This document shows, piece by piece, positions 55,362 through 63,526 of a stretch of 64,000 nucleotides of DNA. Origin of the DNA: Persebacter sp965221835 (GTDB taxonomy: Bacteria > Pseudomonadota > Gammaproteobacteria > Tethybacterales > Persebacteraceae); NCBI GenBank assembly GCA_965221835.1, contig OZ244916.1, positions 496,001-560,000 of the forward strand. Direction: 5' to 3'. The first letter of the stretch is position 1. Every line of letters begins with the position of its first letter. The position numbers were made by a program, and so were the translations under genes. The notes under the pieces were generated by a model. The model searched no databases, was not told the origin of the DNA, and saw nothing but the letters and a program-made list of their open reading frames with translations.

Positions 55362-55454
55362 TTTTTTCTCCTTTTCGTTTTGTTAAATTTGCGGCAAAAT
55401 CCGCGCACCGCATTATACCACCGCCGCCGCAAAAACCATATTTTCGCCGGCAAA

Positions 55455-57098
55455 CTATGCGGCGGGGCGGGCGGCGAGAACGCCGTCCAGCCAGCCGGGA
55501 TTCATGTCGGGGACGGACGACAATAATAATTCGGTGTATTCGTGATGCGGCGGTGTAAAAATTTTATCGCGTTCGCCCGATTCCGCAACTTTTCCGTTGT
55601 GCATTACCGTCACTTCATCCGCAATCGCGCGCACCAACGAAATGTCGTGCGTGATAAAAAAATAACACAGCGAAAACTCGTCTTGCAATTTTTGCAATAA
55701 ACGCAAAATTCCTTCTGCGACAAGTTGATCCAACGCCGAAGTAATTTCATCGCAAATAATTAAACGCGGATTTGCCGCCAATGCGCGGGCGATGCAAACG
55801 CGTTGTTTTTGTCCGCCCGATAACTCATCAGGTGCGCGTTCCAAAAATTGTTCGGGCGGCAACTCTATCTGTTCCAAAAGTTCGCAAACGCGAGTATGCA
55901 ATTTTTTGCCGGAAAGCCCGAGATAAAATTGCAGCGGTCGTCCGACAATATCGCGTACGCGATGACGCGGATTTAACGCAGTATCGGGCGTTTGATAAAT
56001 CATCTGAATATTTTGCAATAAAGTTTTGTCGCGCGCCGTATAATGCGGCGGCAACAATTCGCCGTCCATTAAAATGCGTCCGGCGGAAGGCGGTAAAAGT
56101 CCGGCGATGCATCGCGCCAATGTGGATTTTCCCGAACCGGATTCGCCCACGACAGCAGTCGTCCGCCCGCGATATAGCGACAACGAAACATCCGACAACG
56201 CGCGCGCATCGCCGTAATGCGCCGATATATTTTCCGCCCGCAAAAGCGGTTCTTCGGGCGGCGGCGGTTTCGCGATTTTTTGCATTTGTCGCACCGCCCA
56301 CAACGATTTTGTATAATCGGCTTTCGGTGCGGAAAGTATTTCGCGGGTATCGGCTTCTTCTACTTTTTTTCCGTCTTTTAGTACGAGAATGCGATTTGCC
56401 ATTTGTGCGACAACTGCCAAATCGTGCGTGATATACAACGCCGCGGTTTTATATTCGCGCACAATATCGCGAATCGCGGCGAGTACTTCTATTTGCGTAG
56501 TGACATCCAACGCGGTAGTCGGTTCGTCAAAAACTATCATATCGGGGCGGCAAAGCATCGCCATCGCAGTCATCGCGCGTTGCAATTGTCCGCCGGAAAC
56601 TTGATGCGGATAGCGAAATCCGATTTCGTCCGGCGAAGGCAGATGCAGTTTGCGATATAATGCGATTGCATCTGCATCCGCTTCGGCGCGCGATTTAATG
56701 CCGAATAATACCGCGCTTTCGCGGCATTGTTTTATGAGGCGGTGCGCGGGATTGAATGCTGCCGCCGCCGATTGTGCGATATAGGCGATTCGCGCACCGC
56801 GAAGTTTGCGGCGTTGTTCTTCGCTGCAACGAACGAGATTCGCGCCGTCAAATAAAACTTCGCCGCCGGTAATGCGACAACCATCGCGCGTATAACCCAT
56901 TCCCGCCAATCCCAGCGTGGATTTTCCCGCCCCCGATTCGCCGATAAGTCCCAACACTTCACCGCGCCGCAAAGACAAACTAACGCCGCGAATAATAGGC
57001 GTCGTTTCATCACCGCCATCAATATGCAAATCATTAATTTGCAACAACGGCGCCCCCAAATCAACATTTTTCATTTTGTCATCATCACTAATTTTCAT
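55455..57098 (-). CDS. Double-ATPase ABC protein of peptide/nickel-type transporters
   Basis: Two complete nucleotide-binding domains in one 547-residue chain, as in YejF or GsiA. Domain 1 has GLIGESGAGKSTLGLAGM, YPHQVSGGQLQRAMTAMAML and MIVFDEPTTALDVTT. Domain 2 has [40 protein letters not shown] and LIICDEITSALDQLV. Both ends carry oligopeptide-type tails. No permease or binding protein of this class is in the window, so the gene is separated from its partners. The ATG at 57098 is used; ATG 57074 is also possible. Confidence 0.85.
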   Translation of the reverse strand: MKISDDDKMKNVDLGAPLLQINDLHIDGGDETTPIIRGVSLSLRRGEVLGLIGESGAGKSTLGLAGMGYTRDGCRITGGEVLFDGANLVRCSEEQRRKLRGARIAYIAQSAAAAFNPAHRLIKQCRESAVLFGIKSRAEADADAIALYRKLHLPSPDEIGFRYPHQVSGGQLQRAMTAMAMLCRPDMIVFDEPTTALDVTTQIEVLAAIRDIVREYKTAALYITHDLAVVAQMANRILVLKDGKKVEEADTREILSAPKADYTKSLWAVRQMQKIAKPPPPEEPLLRAENISAHYGDARALSDVSLSLYRGRTTAVVGESGSGKSTLARCIAGLLPPSAGRILMDGELLPPHYTARDKTLLQNIQMIYQTPDTALNPRHRVRDIVGRPLQFYLGLSGKKLHTRVCELLEQIELPPEQFLERAPDELSGGQKQRVCIARALAANPRLIICDEITSALDQLVAEGILRLLQKLQDEFSLCYFFITHDISLVRAIADEVTVMHNGKVAESGERDKIFTPPHHEYTELLLSSVPDMNPGWLDGVLAARPAA

Positions 57099-57200
57099 AC
57101 TATATGCCTAACTATAACAAATCCGGGCGGCAAAAACATTTTCGCCCGAAATGTCGCGAAAAACTAATTCGCAAAAATGGTTGACAGATACTTTTTATTT

Positions 57201-57303
57201 TATAATGCCGCCTGATATAGATTTGCAAGACAGCCCCGATTGCCGGGCGCTGTCTGAATACAATACCTCCGGGGAAACGGGCAGCGGAATCTTTCTTGCA
57301 GAT
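57201..57303 (+). ncRNA. Structured RNA element, copy A, with its own promoter
   Basis: TATAAT at 57201-57206 (TTGACA 14 bases upstream) precedes a fold closed by TGCAAGA (57224-57230) with TCTTGCA (57294-57300), extended by three more pairs. Inside is a GC-rich hairpin around CCCGATTGCCGGG, then the blocks GTCTGAATA, ACCTCCGGGGAA and GGGCAGCGGAATCTTT. The same blocks in the same order occur at 59804-59883. No ORF follows on the plus strand; it would run antisense into the end of the M20 amidohydrolase gene. Class unknown. Confidence 0.5.
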
Positions 57304-57307
57304 GTTA

Positions 57308-58474
57308 TCAAACGGACGCAAGTTCGCGTTCCACCAGACGCGTCCAATAGGCGGCGCCAACGGGTAGAATGTCATCGTTAAAATCAAACCGGGGATTATG
57401 CAATGCGGGGCTGTCTTTGCCGTTGCCGATGAACATAAAACAGCCGGGTTTTTCTTTGAGCATCCGTCCGAAATCTTCCGAAAACATCATGCGCGGGCAG
57501 TCGCCGTCAACGCGGCTTTCACCGGCGATTTCGCGGGCGGCGGCAATTCCGGCGCGCGTTTCGGCGGCGGTGTTTGCAGTTATGCCGAAGCAATGTTGAT
57601 ACGAAAAATCGGCGACCGTCGCGCGGTGCGCATCGCAAACGCCGTCCGCGATTCGTTTAATTGCGTTGCGAATTTCGCCGCGAGTCGCATCGGAATAGGC
57701 GCGCGCGTCTCCGCGCAATATCACGCGTCCGGGGATGACATTTTGCGCGCCGTCCGTTTGGAATTCGGTTACCGAAACTACTCCGCCGAGGGAGGGATTA
57801 ATCACCCGCGACACCACGGTTTGCAGCGCGCCCACAATTTCGGCGCCGGCAACTAATGCGTCCGCGCACAAATGCGGCAACGCCGCATGTCCGCCGCGAC
57901 CTTTGACGGTAATTTGAAAATGATCTTCGCATGCCATCACCGGTCCGGTGCGAGTGGCAAAATGTCCGGCGGGCAGGGAGGGCAAATTGTGCATCCCGAA
58001 TATCCGCTGCATTGGAAATTTCCGCAATAATCCGTCGTTCAGCATGGCTTCCGCGCCCAACCCGTTTTCTTCATCGGGTTGAAAAATAAAAACCGCAGAG
58101 CCGTCAAATTTTCCGTCCGCCGCCAATTGCCGCGCCGCGCCCAGCAACATCGCCGCGTGACCATCGTGTCCGCAGGCATGCATTTTGCCTTCATAAACGG
58201 AGCGATGGCGAAACCGGGATTCTTCGGCAATCGGCAGCGCGTCCAACTCCGCGCGCAAACCGATGGCGCGCTTTTTTGTGCCGCGGCGCAAAACGCCGAC
58301 AACGCCGACATCGGCAACGCGGCGGGGATTCGCGCCGCATTCGCGCAAAACATTTTCCACTATCGCGGCGGTTCGTTCCACCGCGAATCCCGTTTCCGGA
58401 TGGCGATGAAAATCCCGCCGCCAGACGGTCATTTGCCGCCGCAACTGCGCGGCGATTCGCGGAGGCGAAACCAT
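57308..58474 (-). CDS. M20-family amidohydrolase (hippurate hydrolase-like)
   Basis: Zinc or manganese amidohydrolase of the M20D group, acting on N-acyl or aromatic amino acid amides. Visible metal ligands: MHACGHDGHAAMLLG, the Glu pair in FIFQPDEENGLGAEAML, and FGMHNLPSLPAG. The dimerisation domain begins at FQITVKGRGGHAALPH; the late metal His is in ALHNPRFDFNDDIL. Length is 388 residues from ATG 58474 (MVSPPRIAAQ); the longer frame to 58639 would overlap the upstream gene. It follows an amino-acid binding protein by 11 bases, suggesting uptake then hydrolysis. Confidence 0.85.
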   Translation of the reverse strand: MVSPPRIAAQLRRQMTVWRRDFHRHPETGFAVERTAAIVENVLRECGANPRRVADVGVVGVLRRGTKKRAIGLRAELDALPIAEESRFRHRSVYEGKMHACGHDGHAAMLLGAARQLAADGKFDGSAVFIFQPDEENGLGAEAMLNDGLLRKFPMQRIFGMHNLPSLPAGHFATRTGPVMACEDHFQITVKGRGGHAALPHLCADALVAGAEIVGALQTVVSRVINPSLGGVVSVTEFQTDGAQNVIPGRVILRGDARAYSDATRGEIRNAIKRIADGVCDAHRATVADFSYQHCFGITANTAAETRAGIAAAREIAGESRVDGDCPRMMFSEDFGRMLKEKPGCFMFIGNGKDSPALHNPRFDFNDDILPVGAAYWTRLVERELASV

Positions 58475-58485
58475 TCGTTTTTGAA

Positions 58486-59511
58486 TCAACGCATCGGCGG
58501 CGCGTACAAAATGCCTCCCCGCGACCACAGCGCATTCGGACTGCCCGCGCGCGGAATGCCGATGGGCGTATTTTCGCCCACATTGGCTTCGTAAATTTCC
58601 CCGTAGTTGCCGACTTGCCGAATGACCTGATAAAAACAATCATCCGCCAATTTATCGCTCAGAAATTCGCATAAGCCGCTTTCCACCCCCAACAAACGCC
58701 GTATTTGCGGATTGTCGGATTTTTTCATTTCCGCCGCGTTTTGCGAAGACACGCCCAATTCTTCGGCGTTAAGCATCCCGTAAATTGTCCACCGCACGAT
58801 ATTCGCCCACACATCGTCGCCCTGCCGCACCACCGGCCCCAAAGGCTCTTTGGAAATGGTTTCGGGCAAAATCACCGCCGCCGACTGATCGCGCAACTCG
58901 CTGCGAATTGCCGCCAGTTGCGATTTGTCGGAAGTCAAAACATCGCAGGATTCTTTCTCAAATGCTTCGCGGGTTTGCGCCGTATTGCCGTACGATTTGG
59001 GGGTAAAGGTCATGCCGTTGGTGCGAAAATAATCGGCGAGATTGCCTTCCGAAGTCGTTCCCGCCAAAACGCAGACGCGCGCGCCGTCCAGATCTTTGGC
59101 GCTGTCCGCCCCCAGCGATTTGCGGACCAAAAATCCCTGCCCGTCAATGAAGTTGTAATAGGTGAAATTCATTCCCAGCGAACCGTCGCGGTTGAGCGTG
59201 TGCGTCGTCGCAAACGGCAAAACATCCACTTCGCCCGCCACCAGCGCGGTGAGCCCCGATTTGAAGTCCATCGCGACAAATCGCGCCTTTTCGGCATCGC
59301 CAAACACCATCGCGGCGATCGCGCGGCAAGTATCGCTGTCCAAACCCGAATATCTGCCGTCATCGCCGACCGCGGAAAAACCGGCGATAGTTCCCAGCGC
59401 GCCGCATTTTACTTCGCCGCGCGCCAGCACTTCTTCCAGCAAACCCGCCTGGGCGGCGTTCGCCGACATCGCTATTGCCGCCATCGCAATTCCCGTAATC
59501 GCTTTTTTCAT
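58486..59511 (-). CDS. General L-amino-acid ABC transporter binding protein (AapJ-like)
   Basis: Periplasmic receptor of the polar/general amino acid class. Signal peptide to SANAAQA; then VLARGEVKCGALGTIAGFSA, DGRYSGLDSDTCRAIAAMVF, SGLTALVAGEVDVLPF and VCVLAGTTSEGNLADYF. Length is 341 residues, the AapJ/BztA size. AAGGAG precedes the ATG. The permease and ATPase genes (aapQMP) are not next to it. Confidence 0.88.
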   Translation of the reverse strand: MKKAITGIAMAAIAMSANAAQAGLLEEVLARGEVKCGALGTIAGFSAVGDDGRYSGLDSDTCRAIAAMVFGDAEKARFVAMDFKSGLTALVAGEVDVLPFATTHTLNRDGSLGMNFTYYNFIDGQGFLVRKSLGADSAKDLDGARVCVLAGTTSEGNLADYFRTNGMTFTPKSYGNTAQTREAFEKESCDVLTSDKSQLAAIRSELRDQSAAVILPETISKEPLGPVVRQGDDVWANIVRWTIYGMLNAEELGVSSQNAAEMKKSDNPQIRRLLGVESGLCEFLSDKLADDCFYQVIRQVGNYGEIYEANVGENTPIGIPRAGSPNALWSRGGILYAPPMR

Positions 59512-59680
59512 CGTTCATTACTCCTTGTTGCGCCAACAAAATGATGGCGTTTTTAGAGTTTAATGCAATTTACAGAAAAAGTTGAGAAATTTGCGAAAAA
59601 TTTTGCCGCATTGTTGCTTTTCGTAATTCTCCGATTCACCTCCGATTCCATTCTCGCGTTCGCAAGAATGAAAGAAAAAC

Positions 59681-59712
59681 CGGCGGAGATTCCATTTCCC
59701 CGCCGTTTTTTT
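59681..59712 (+). terminator. Terminator-like hairpin without an upstream gene
   Basis: CGGCGG pairs with CCGCCG (59700-59705) and seven T residues follow. The loop and 3' arm repeat the terminator at 62334-62365. No plus-strand gene precedes it, so it may be left from a lost cassette. In the gap 59512-59957 I otherwise see only the promoter and RNA element below. Confidence 0.55.
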
Positions 59713-59781
59713 GCGAGTTTTTTTCGGCAAGCAAAAGTTCGCATTCGCCGACGGTTTTTTGCATTTTCGGGCGGGATATGT

Positions 59782-59787
59782 TATACT
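59782..59787 (+). promoter_or_regulatory. -10 box (TATACT) of the lipoprotein locus
   Basis: TATACT in ATGTTATACTTTCGC, preceded by TTGCAT with a 17-base spacer; same context as the promoters at 10842 and 20511. Confidence 0.6.
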
Positions 59788-59794
59788 TTCGCCC

Positions 59795-59893
59795 GAGTTG
59801 TTTGTGAAGTTCCCCCGATTGCCGGGGGTGCCGTCTGATAGAACACCTGCGGGGAATGGGCGGCGGTATCTTTACAACTTCACGATACAACTC
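59795..59893 (+). ncRNA. Structured RNA element, copy B, in the 5' leader of the lipoprotein genes
   Basis: Begins at the expected transcription start. The closing stem is GTGAAGTT (59804-59811) with AACTTCAC (59876-59883), extended across a small internal loop by GAGTTGT (59795-59801) with ACAACTC (59887-59893). Inside, CCCCCG/CGGGGG forms a hairpin and GCCGTC/GGCGGC a second stem around ACACCTGCGGGG. Compared with copy A the closing stem has different bases but still pairs, which is evidence for an RNA structure. A second hairpin (GCCCG/CGGGC) follows before the Shine-Dalgarno. Likely a cis-regulatory leader; ligand or partner unknown. Confidence 0.55.
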
Positions 59894-59957
59894 AACGCCC
59901 GGCGGTGTCGGGCATCGTGCGGGCGATTTCCCGTTATTAACCTGAAAGGAAATGAAA

Positions 59958-60353
59958 ATGAAAATTAAAACTATTCTTTTGCCGCTGTTTGCGGTTTTGT
60001 TGGCGGGATGCGGCGGTGGTCCCGCACCCGGGCATTTTGTAAAACCGAATACATCGGCGGATTATGGACTTTCCTGCGATGCTATACAAGGAGAGATTCA
60101 TGCGAACGACACACAACTTCGTCAAGCACAAGCGGGAGGGGTAATAAGTGGCTTTTGCAGTTTCAATAAGGAAGCGTGTTCCCGTGATATTCGGGCTCGC
60201 AACAATGTGTTGCAGGGATTGTTGTACCAGAAAGGGTGCGTGAATCCGAATGCTGCCGGTGCGGGTGCGAATTCGGGTACGCAACAGCCCGAATCAAAAG
60301 AAAAATCGCGAGTGATTATCTGCAACGATGACCAAACATGCGTTGTTGAATAA
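59958..60353 (+). CDS. Small lipoprotein, paralogue 1
   Basis: Signal MKIKTILLPLFAVLLAGC has a lipobox (LAGC), so the mature protein is lipid-anchored at Cys18. The mature part shows SADYGLSCDAI and a helical middle with two more Cys. A low-complexity linker (AAGAGANSGTQQ) leads to the tail ESKEKSRVIICNDDQTCVVE. The tail and the DYxLxCDxI segment recur in the next gene. ATG 59958 is spaced correctly from AAAGGA; ATG 59952 is too close. No family recognised; 131 residues. Confidence 0.6.
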   Translation: MKIKTILLPLFAVLLAGCGGGPAPGHFVKPNTSADYGLSCDAIQGEIHANDTQLRQAQAGGVISGFCSFNKEACSRDIRARNNVLQGLLYQKGCVNPNAAGAGANSGTQQPESKEKSRVIICNDDQTCVVE

Positions 60354-60363
60354 TGGGAAAATA

Positions 60364-60729
60364 ATGAAAAAAGCGATATTAATTTTCTTATGCCCGGGAT
60401 TGTTTGGATGTGCGGGTGCTTTTGTTGAGGCACGCCAGAATTCTGACTACGCGCTCACTTGTGATTTGATTGATTACGAGATTATTGAAAACGAATCTGA
60501 GATTCTTCGGGGATACGATATTCCCGGAGTTCTCGGCACGGGCAACAATACTTGGATATTAATGCAAAGACGGGATCTTCAAGCAAGATTGAATGTTCTG
60601 CATCAACTTCGTAGCGAAAAGAAATGTGGACAAAATACGAACAAACCTGCGGCATCTAATAATCCCGATTCTAAAGAAAAATCACGCATTATTATTTGCA
60701 AAGACGACCAAACCTGCATTATTGAGTAG
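60364..60729 (+). CDS. Small lipoprotein, paralogue 2
   Basis: 121 residues; lipobox GLFGC at the end of a short signal. It shares NSDYALTCDLIDYEI, the LQARLNVLHQL helix and the tail DSKEKSRIIICKDDQTCIIE with the preceding gene, while the middle has diverged. Starts ten bases after that gene's stop, so they are co-transcribed behind RNA copy B and end at the terminator at 60746. Confidence 0.6.
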   Translation: MKKAILIFLCPGLFGCAGAFVEARQNSDYALTCDLIDYEIIENESEILRGYDIPGVLGTGNNTWILMQRRDLQARLNVLHQLRSEKKCGQNTNKPAASNNPDSKEKSRIIICKDDQTCIIE

Positions 60730-60745
60730 ACAGAAAACAAAAAAC

Positions 60746-60778
60746 CGGCGGGGGATTCCGTGTCCCCGCCGTTTTTTT
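60746..60778 (+). terminator. Intrinsic terminator after the lipoprotein pair
   Basis: A nine-pair GC stem (CGGCGGGGG with TCCCCGCCG) is followed by seven T residues. Confidence 0.85.
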
Positions 60779-60831
60779 GCGGGGTTTTTCGGCGGCGAAA
60801 ATGCGTAAATTTATGAATTCCCGTGTTTGCG

Positions 60832-60869
60832 GCAAATTACAGAACTGTTATTGCAAATTACAGAACTGT
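60832..60869. repeat. Two 17-base direct repeats 21 bases apart
   Basis: GCAAATTACAGAACTGT occurs at 60832-60848 and 60853-60869. The two-helical-turn spacing places both on the same DNA face, 46 bases before the -35 at 60915, so a regulator site is possible. Confidence 0.6.
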
Positions 60870-60914
60870 AAAATGGAATGCTAATGTAAAAACTTTCGCA
60901 ATTCGGGCGGAAGT

Positions 60915-60943
60915 TTGTATTCCCCGCCGTTTTTTCGTATAAT
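60915..60943 (+). promoter_or_regulatory. Promoter of the acidic-repeat secreted protein gene
   Basis: TTGTAT at 60915-60920 and TATAAT at 60938-60943 with a 17-base spacer is the best sigma-70-type promoter in the window. It overlaps a terminator-like GC hairpin plus T run near 60906-60935. Confidence 0.7.
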
Positions 60944-60977
60944 CTTATTTTTTACAAAACCGAAAGGGAAAATCATT

Positions 60978-62327
60978 ATGAAAATCAAGACCGTTCTTTT
61001 GCCGCTTTTCGCCGCCGTTTTGTTTGCGATTTCGCCGCCCGCTTTTGCTGGAGAAATTCCATTACTACTCCCTTGTGATGATATAGATAGAAAACACAAT
61101 AAAAAGCATTATTCAAGAAAAGGAGACAACTCCTCCCACGGCGTGCTTATTAGCATGGCTAAATGCTCTGACTCAGAAAATGAAAGAAGGCGGCTTTTGC
61201 AAATTGTTTCGGATAGAGGCATTCCTGCAGGAAAATATCTTTTGGCTTGGCTTGAGTATTCAGAAAATTGGGATGTAGAAGAAACAACAGATTTAGAAAA
61301 TCTGAAAAAATCTTATGATTTATTTATGGAAACTTTGGAAAGTATTCAAGATCAGCCCGACTACCCTTATGTAAGTGAAATTGGTGATAAAGAAGTATAT
61401 AATGACAGTTACTATGAGATGCGATTTGGAATCTTACCCCATTCTTGTATTTCTAAAAGTTATGCACTATACGAAATGCAACTTCAAGTACCAATTGAAA
61501 CTATCAATCAAATCAATAGATACGAAGATCTTCAAAAACAAATTTGCGGTAGTTTGGATGAAAACAATCAACCATTAGAAACTGCTATCAGTTATAGAAA
61601 TAAAATTAAAGAACGTGTATTAGAAAAAAGAGGACATAGAATCAGCGGCTTTGATGAAAGATATGAAAGAAATTTCAATAAATTAGATAATGAAGAACTT
61701 GTAAAATTTTTTAGAGATTTGTTATCTTTTGCATTAAATCCAACAGATAATACTGATACACAATCAAAATCGGAATATGCGGCGGCGGCGTTTGCGGCGA
61801 TGTCGGAAAATGAACAGGCGGAGTTTTGTATTTCAATTCGCAGTCCGCAAAGACCGTGTTTTTGTACAACTGGAATTGTCTGCACGGAAAATTATTGCAT
61901 AGATAGACCGAATTGCATTGAACCCGAAGATGTGGATTATGGGCATTTGCTAAACGATTATACGCCGTCCGAAAAATCGGCGGAAGAATCAGCGGCGGAA
62001 GAACCGGCGAACGAATCGGCGACAGATGAATCGGTTGCGGACGAATCGGTGAACGAATCGGCGGCGGAAGAATCACCGGCGGAAGAACCGGCGGAAGAAA
62101 TAGCGGAAGAACCGGCGGAACCGGAAACAAAAACCGTATGCCGTTCTTTTGCAAACGGCATAAATCCCGACAATACGGAATGGGGAAGAATTGGTGCAAG
62201 CGAAGCGGGAGTAGGCGAAACGGAATATGCGGCTATCCGTGCGGCAATAAGAATATGCGAAAATGACGGCTTAACAGAATGTCAAACCGATTTGGAAGTC
62301 AAATGCGAGGAAGTTGCGGTACAATAA
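60978..62327 (+). CDS. Secreted protein with acidic Glu/Ser/Ala repeats
   Basis: No family recognised. Signal MKIKTVLLPLFAAVLFAISP (cleavage near PAFA), then about 230 residues of mostly helical, AT-rich-coded sequence (61080-61760). A short Cys-rich module follows (CFCTTGIVCTENYCIDRPNC). Then about 55 residues are made of ESAAEEPANESATDESVADE-like repeats, and a C-terminal DUF4189-like part (AAIRAAIRICENDGLTEC). The sharp composition change inside the gene suggests assembly from unlike parts. AAAGGGAAAATC precedes ATG 60978. 449 residues. Confidence 0.6.
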   Translation: MKIKTVLLPLFAAVLFAISPPAFAGEIPLLLPCDDIDRKHNKKHYSRKGDNSSHGVLISMAKCSDSENERRRLLQIVSDRGIPAGKYLLAWLEYSENWDVEETTDLENLKKSYDLFMETLESIQDQPDYPYVSEIGDKEVYNDSYYEMRFGILPHSCISKSYALYEMQLQVPIETINQINRYEDLQKQICGSLDENNQPLETAISYRNKIKERVLEKRGHRISGFDERYERNFNKLDNEELVKFFRDLLSFALNPTDNTDTQSKSEYAAAAFAAMSENEQAEFCISIRSPQRPCFCTTGIVCTENYCIDRPNCIEPEDVDYGHLLNDYTPSEKSAEESAAEEPANESATDESVADESVNESAAEESPAEEPAEEIAEEPAEPETKTVCRSFANGINPDNTEWGRIGASEAGVGETEYAAIRAAIRICENDGLTECQTDLEVKCEEVAVQ

Positions 62328-62333
62328 CAAAAC

Positions 62334-62365
62334 CGGCAGGGATTCCATTTCCCCGCCGTTTTTTT
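62334..62365 (+). terminator. Intrinsic terminator before the ankyrin gene
   Basis: CGGCAGGG pairs with CCCCGCCG with one mismatch; seven T residues follow. The adjoining leader TTTACAAAACC(A/G)AAAGG is shared with the gene at 60978. Confidence 0.7.
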
Positions 62366-62389
62366 ACAAAACCAAAAGGAGAAATTATA

Positions 62390-63526
62390 ATGAAAATCAA
62401 ATCTATTATTTTATCGCTGTTTGCGGTTTTTGCGTTGGCAGTTTCGCCCGTTTCTTTCGCCGATAAATGCTCGTTATGCGGTCCTGCCTTTAATGGCGAC
62501 ATTGCTGAAATTAATCGTCTGCTTGCTGGCGGGGCGAATGTGGATGCGACAAGTGAGACCGGCTGGACGGCTTTGATGTTTGCGACAATACAGGGACATG
62601 CCGAAGTTACCGAGATTCTGTTGGCGGCGGGAGCGGATGTGAATATGGCGGATAATGGCGGTGGGACGGCTTTGTATAATGCGGTAATACGAAGACATGC
62701 CGAAGTTGCGAAAATGCTCATAGCGGCGGGTGCAAATCCAAATGCGGTGGGTAAAGACGGTATAACGAGTTTGATAATGGCGGCAAGAAACGGATATACC
62801 GAAGTTGCCGAGATTCTGTTGGCGGCGGGGGCGAATCCGAATGCGGCAGAAGAGGATGGCGAGACAGTTTTGATAGCGGCGGCAAGAAACGGACATGCCG
62901 AAGTTGCGAAAATTCTCATATCGGCGGGGGCAAATGTGAATGTGGCGAGTAAGTCCGGCTGGACGGCTTTGATAGCAGCGGGATTCGGACATGCCGAAGT
63001 TGTTAAGATTCTGTTGTCGGCGGGGGCGAATCCGAATGCGGAGGATAATGGCGGCTGGACGGCTTTGATAGTGGCGGCAAGATACGGACATGCCGAAGTT
63101 GCGAAAGTTCTAATTGCGGCGGGGGCGAATGTGGATGCGGCGAGTAATGACGGCAAGACGGCTTTGTATTTGGCGGAAGATAACGGACATGCCGAAATTA
63201 TTAATATCTTGGAATGTTATAAGTCCGATTTAACTTCGCTTCCGCCCGAAGTGTATGCCGACCGAAAACTGGTAGAAGTGGAACGGCAAATCGGCGAGGG
63301 CGATTATGCGGCGGCGGCGTTGACGATGGGATTTATCGCTTGTTATAGCGAAAAAAATGATGTCGCCCTACCGACAGAGTTTCATTTTAAGAATGCGCAG
63401 ATATTGCAACTTGCCGGCGACAATAAGAGGGCGTTGACGGCGATTACCGCCTATTTGAAGGAAGCGGGGCGGGAAGGCGAAAACTATTTGGCGGCATTGC
63501 AAATGTTGGATGAGTTGGAAAAATGA
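62390..63526 (+). CDS. Secreted ankyrin-repeat protein
   Basis: Signal MKIKSIILSLFAVFALAVSP (cleavage near VSFA) is followed by about eight ankyrin repeats of 32-33 residues (for example GWTALMFATIQGHAEVTEIL). They show high DNA-level similarity between units, so recent duplication is likely. One unit (GWTALIAAGFGHAEV) is a residue short. The last 110 residues are non-ankyrin and resemble a TPR-like helical pair. Ankyrin repeats bind proteins; in bacteria they are common in host-associated species, though export here is by Sec to the periplasm or beyond. 378 residues. Confidence 0.88.
   Translation: MKIKSIILSLFAVFALAVSPVSFADKCSLCGPAFNGDIAEINRLLAGGANVDATSETGWTALMFATIQGHAEVTEILLAAGADVNMADNGGGTALYNAVIRRHAEVAKMLIAAGANPNAVGKDGITSLIMAARNGYTEVAEILLAAGANPNAAEEDGETVLIAAARNGHAEVAKILISAGANVNVASKSGWTALIAAGFGHAEVVKILLSAGANPNAEDNGGWTALIVAARYGHAEVAKVLIAAGANVDAASNDGKTALYLAEDNGHAEIINILECYKSDLTSLPPEVYADRKLVEVERQIGEGDYAAAALTMGFIACYSEKNDVALPTEFHFKNAQILQLAGDNKRALTAITAYLKEAGREGENYLAALQMLDELEK

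Noticed and set aside
55362..55454. SAH riboswitch before ahcY
   Set aside because: The leader after the -10 box is only about 50 bases with one 4-bp hairpin, too short for the SAH aptamer.
57224..59883. Hammerhead ribozyme, TPP or c-di-GMP riboswitch identity for the paired RNA elements
   Set aside because: Short likenesses (CTGA, GGGGTGCC) occur, but the conserved cores of those classes are not present in order.
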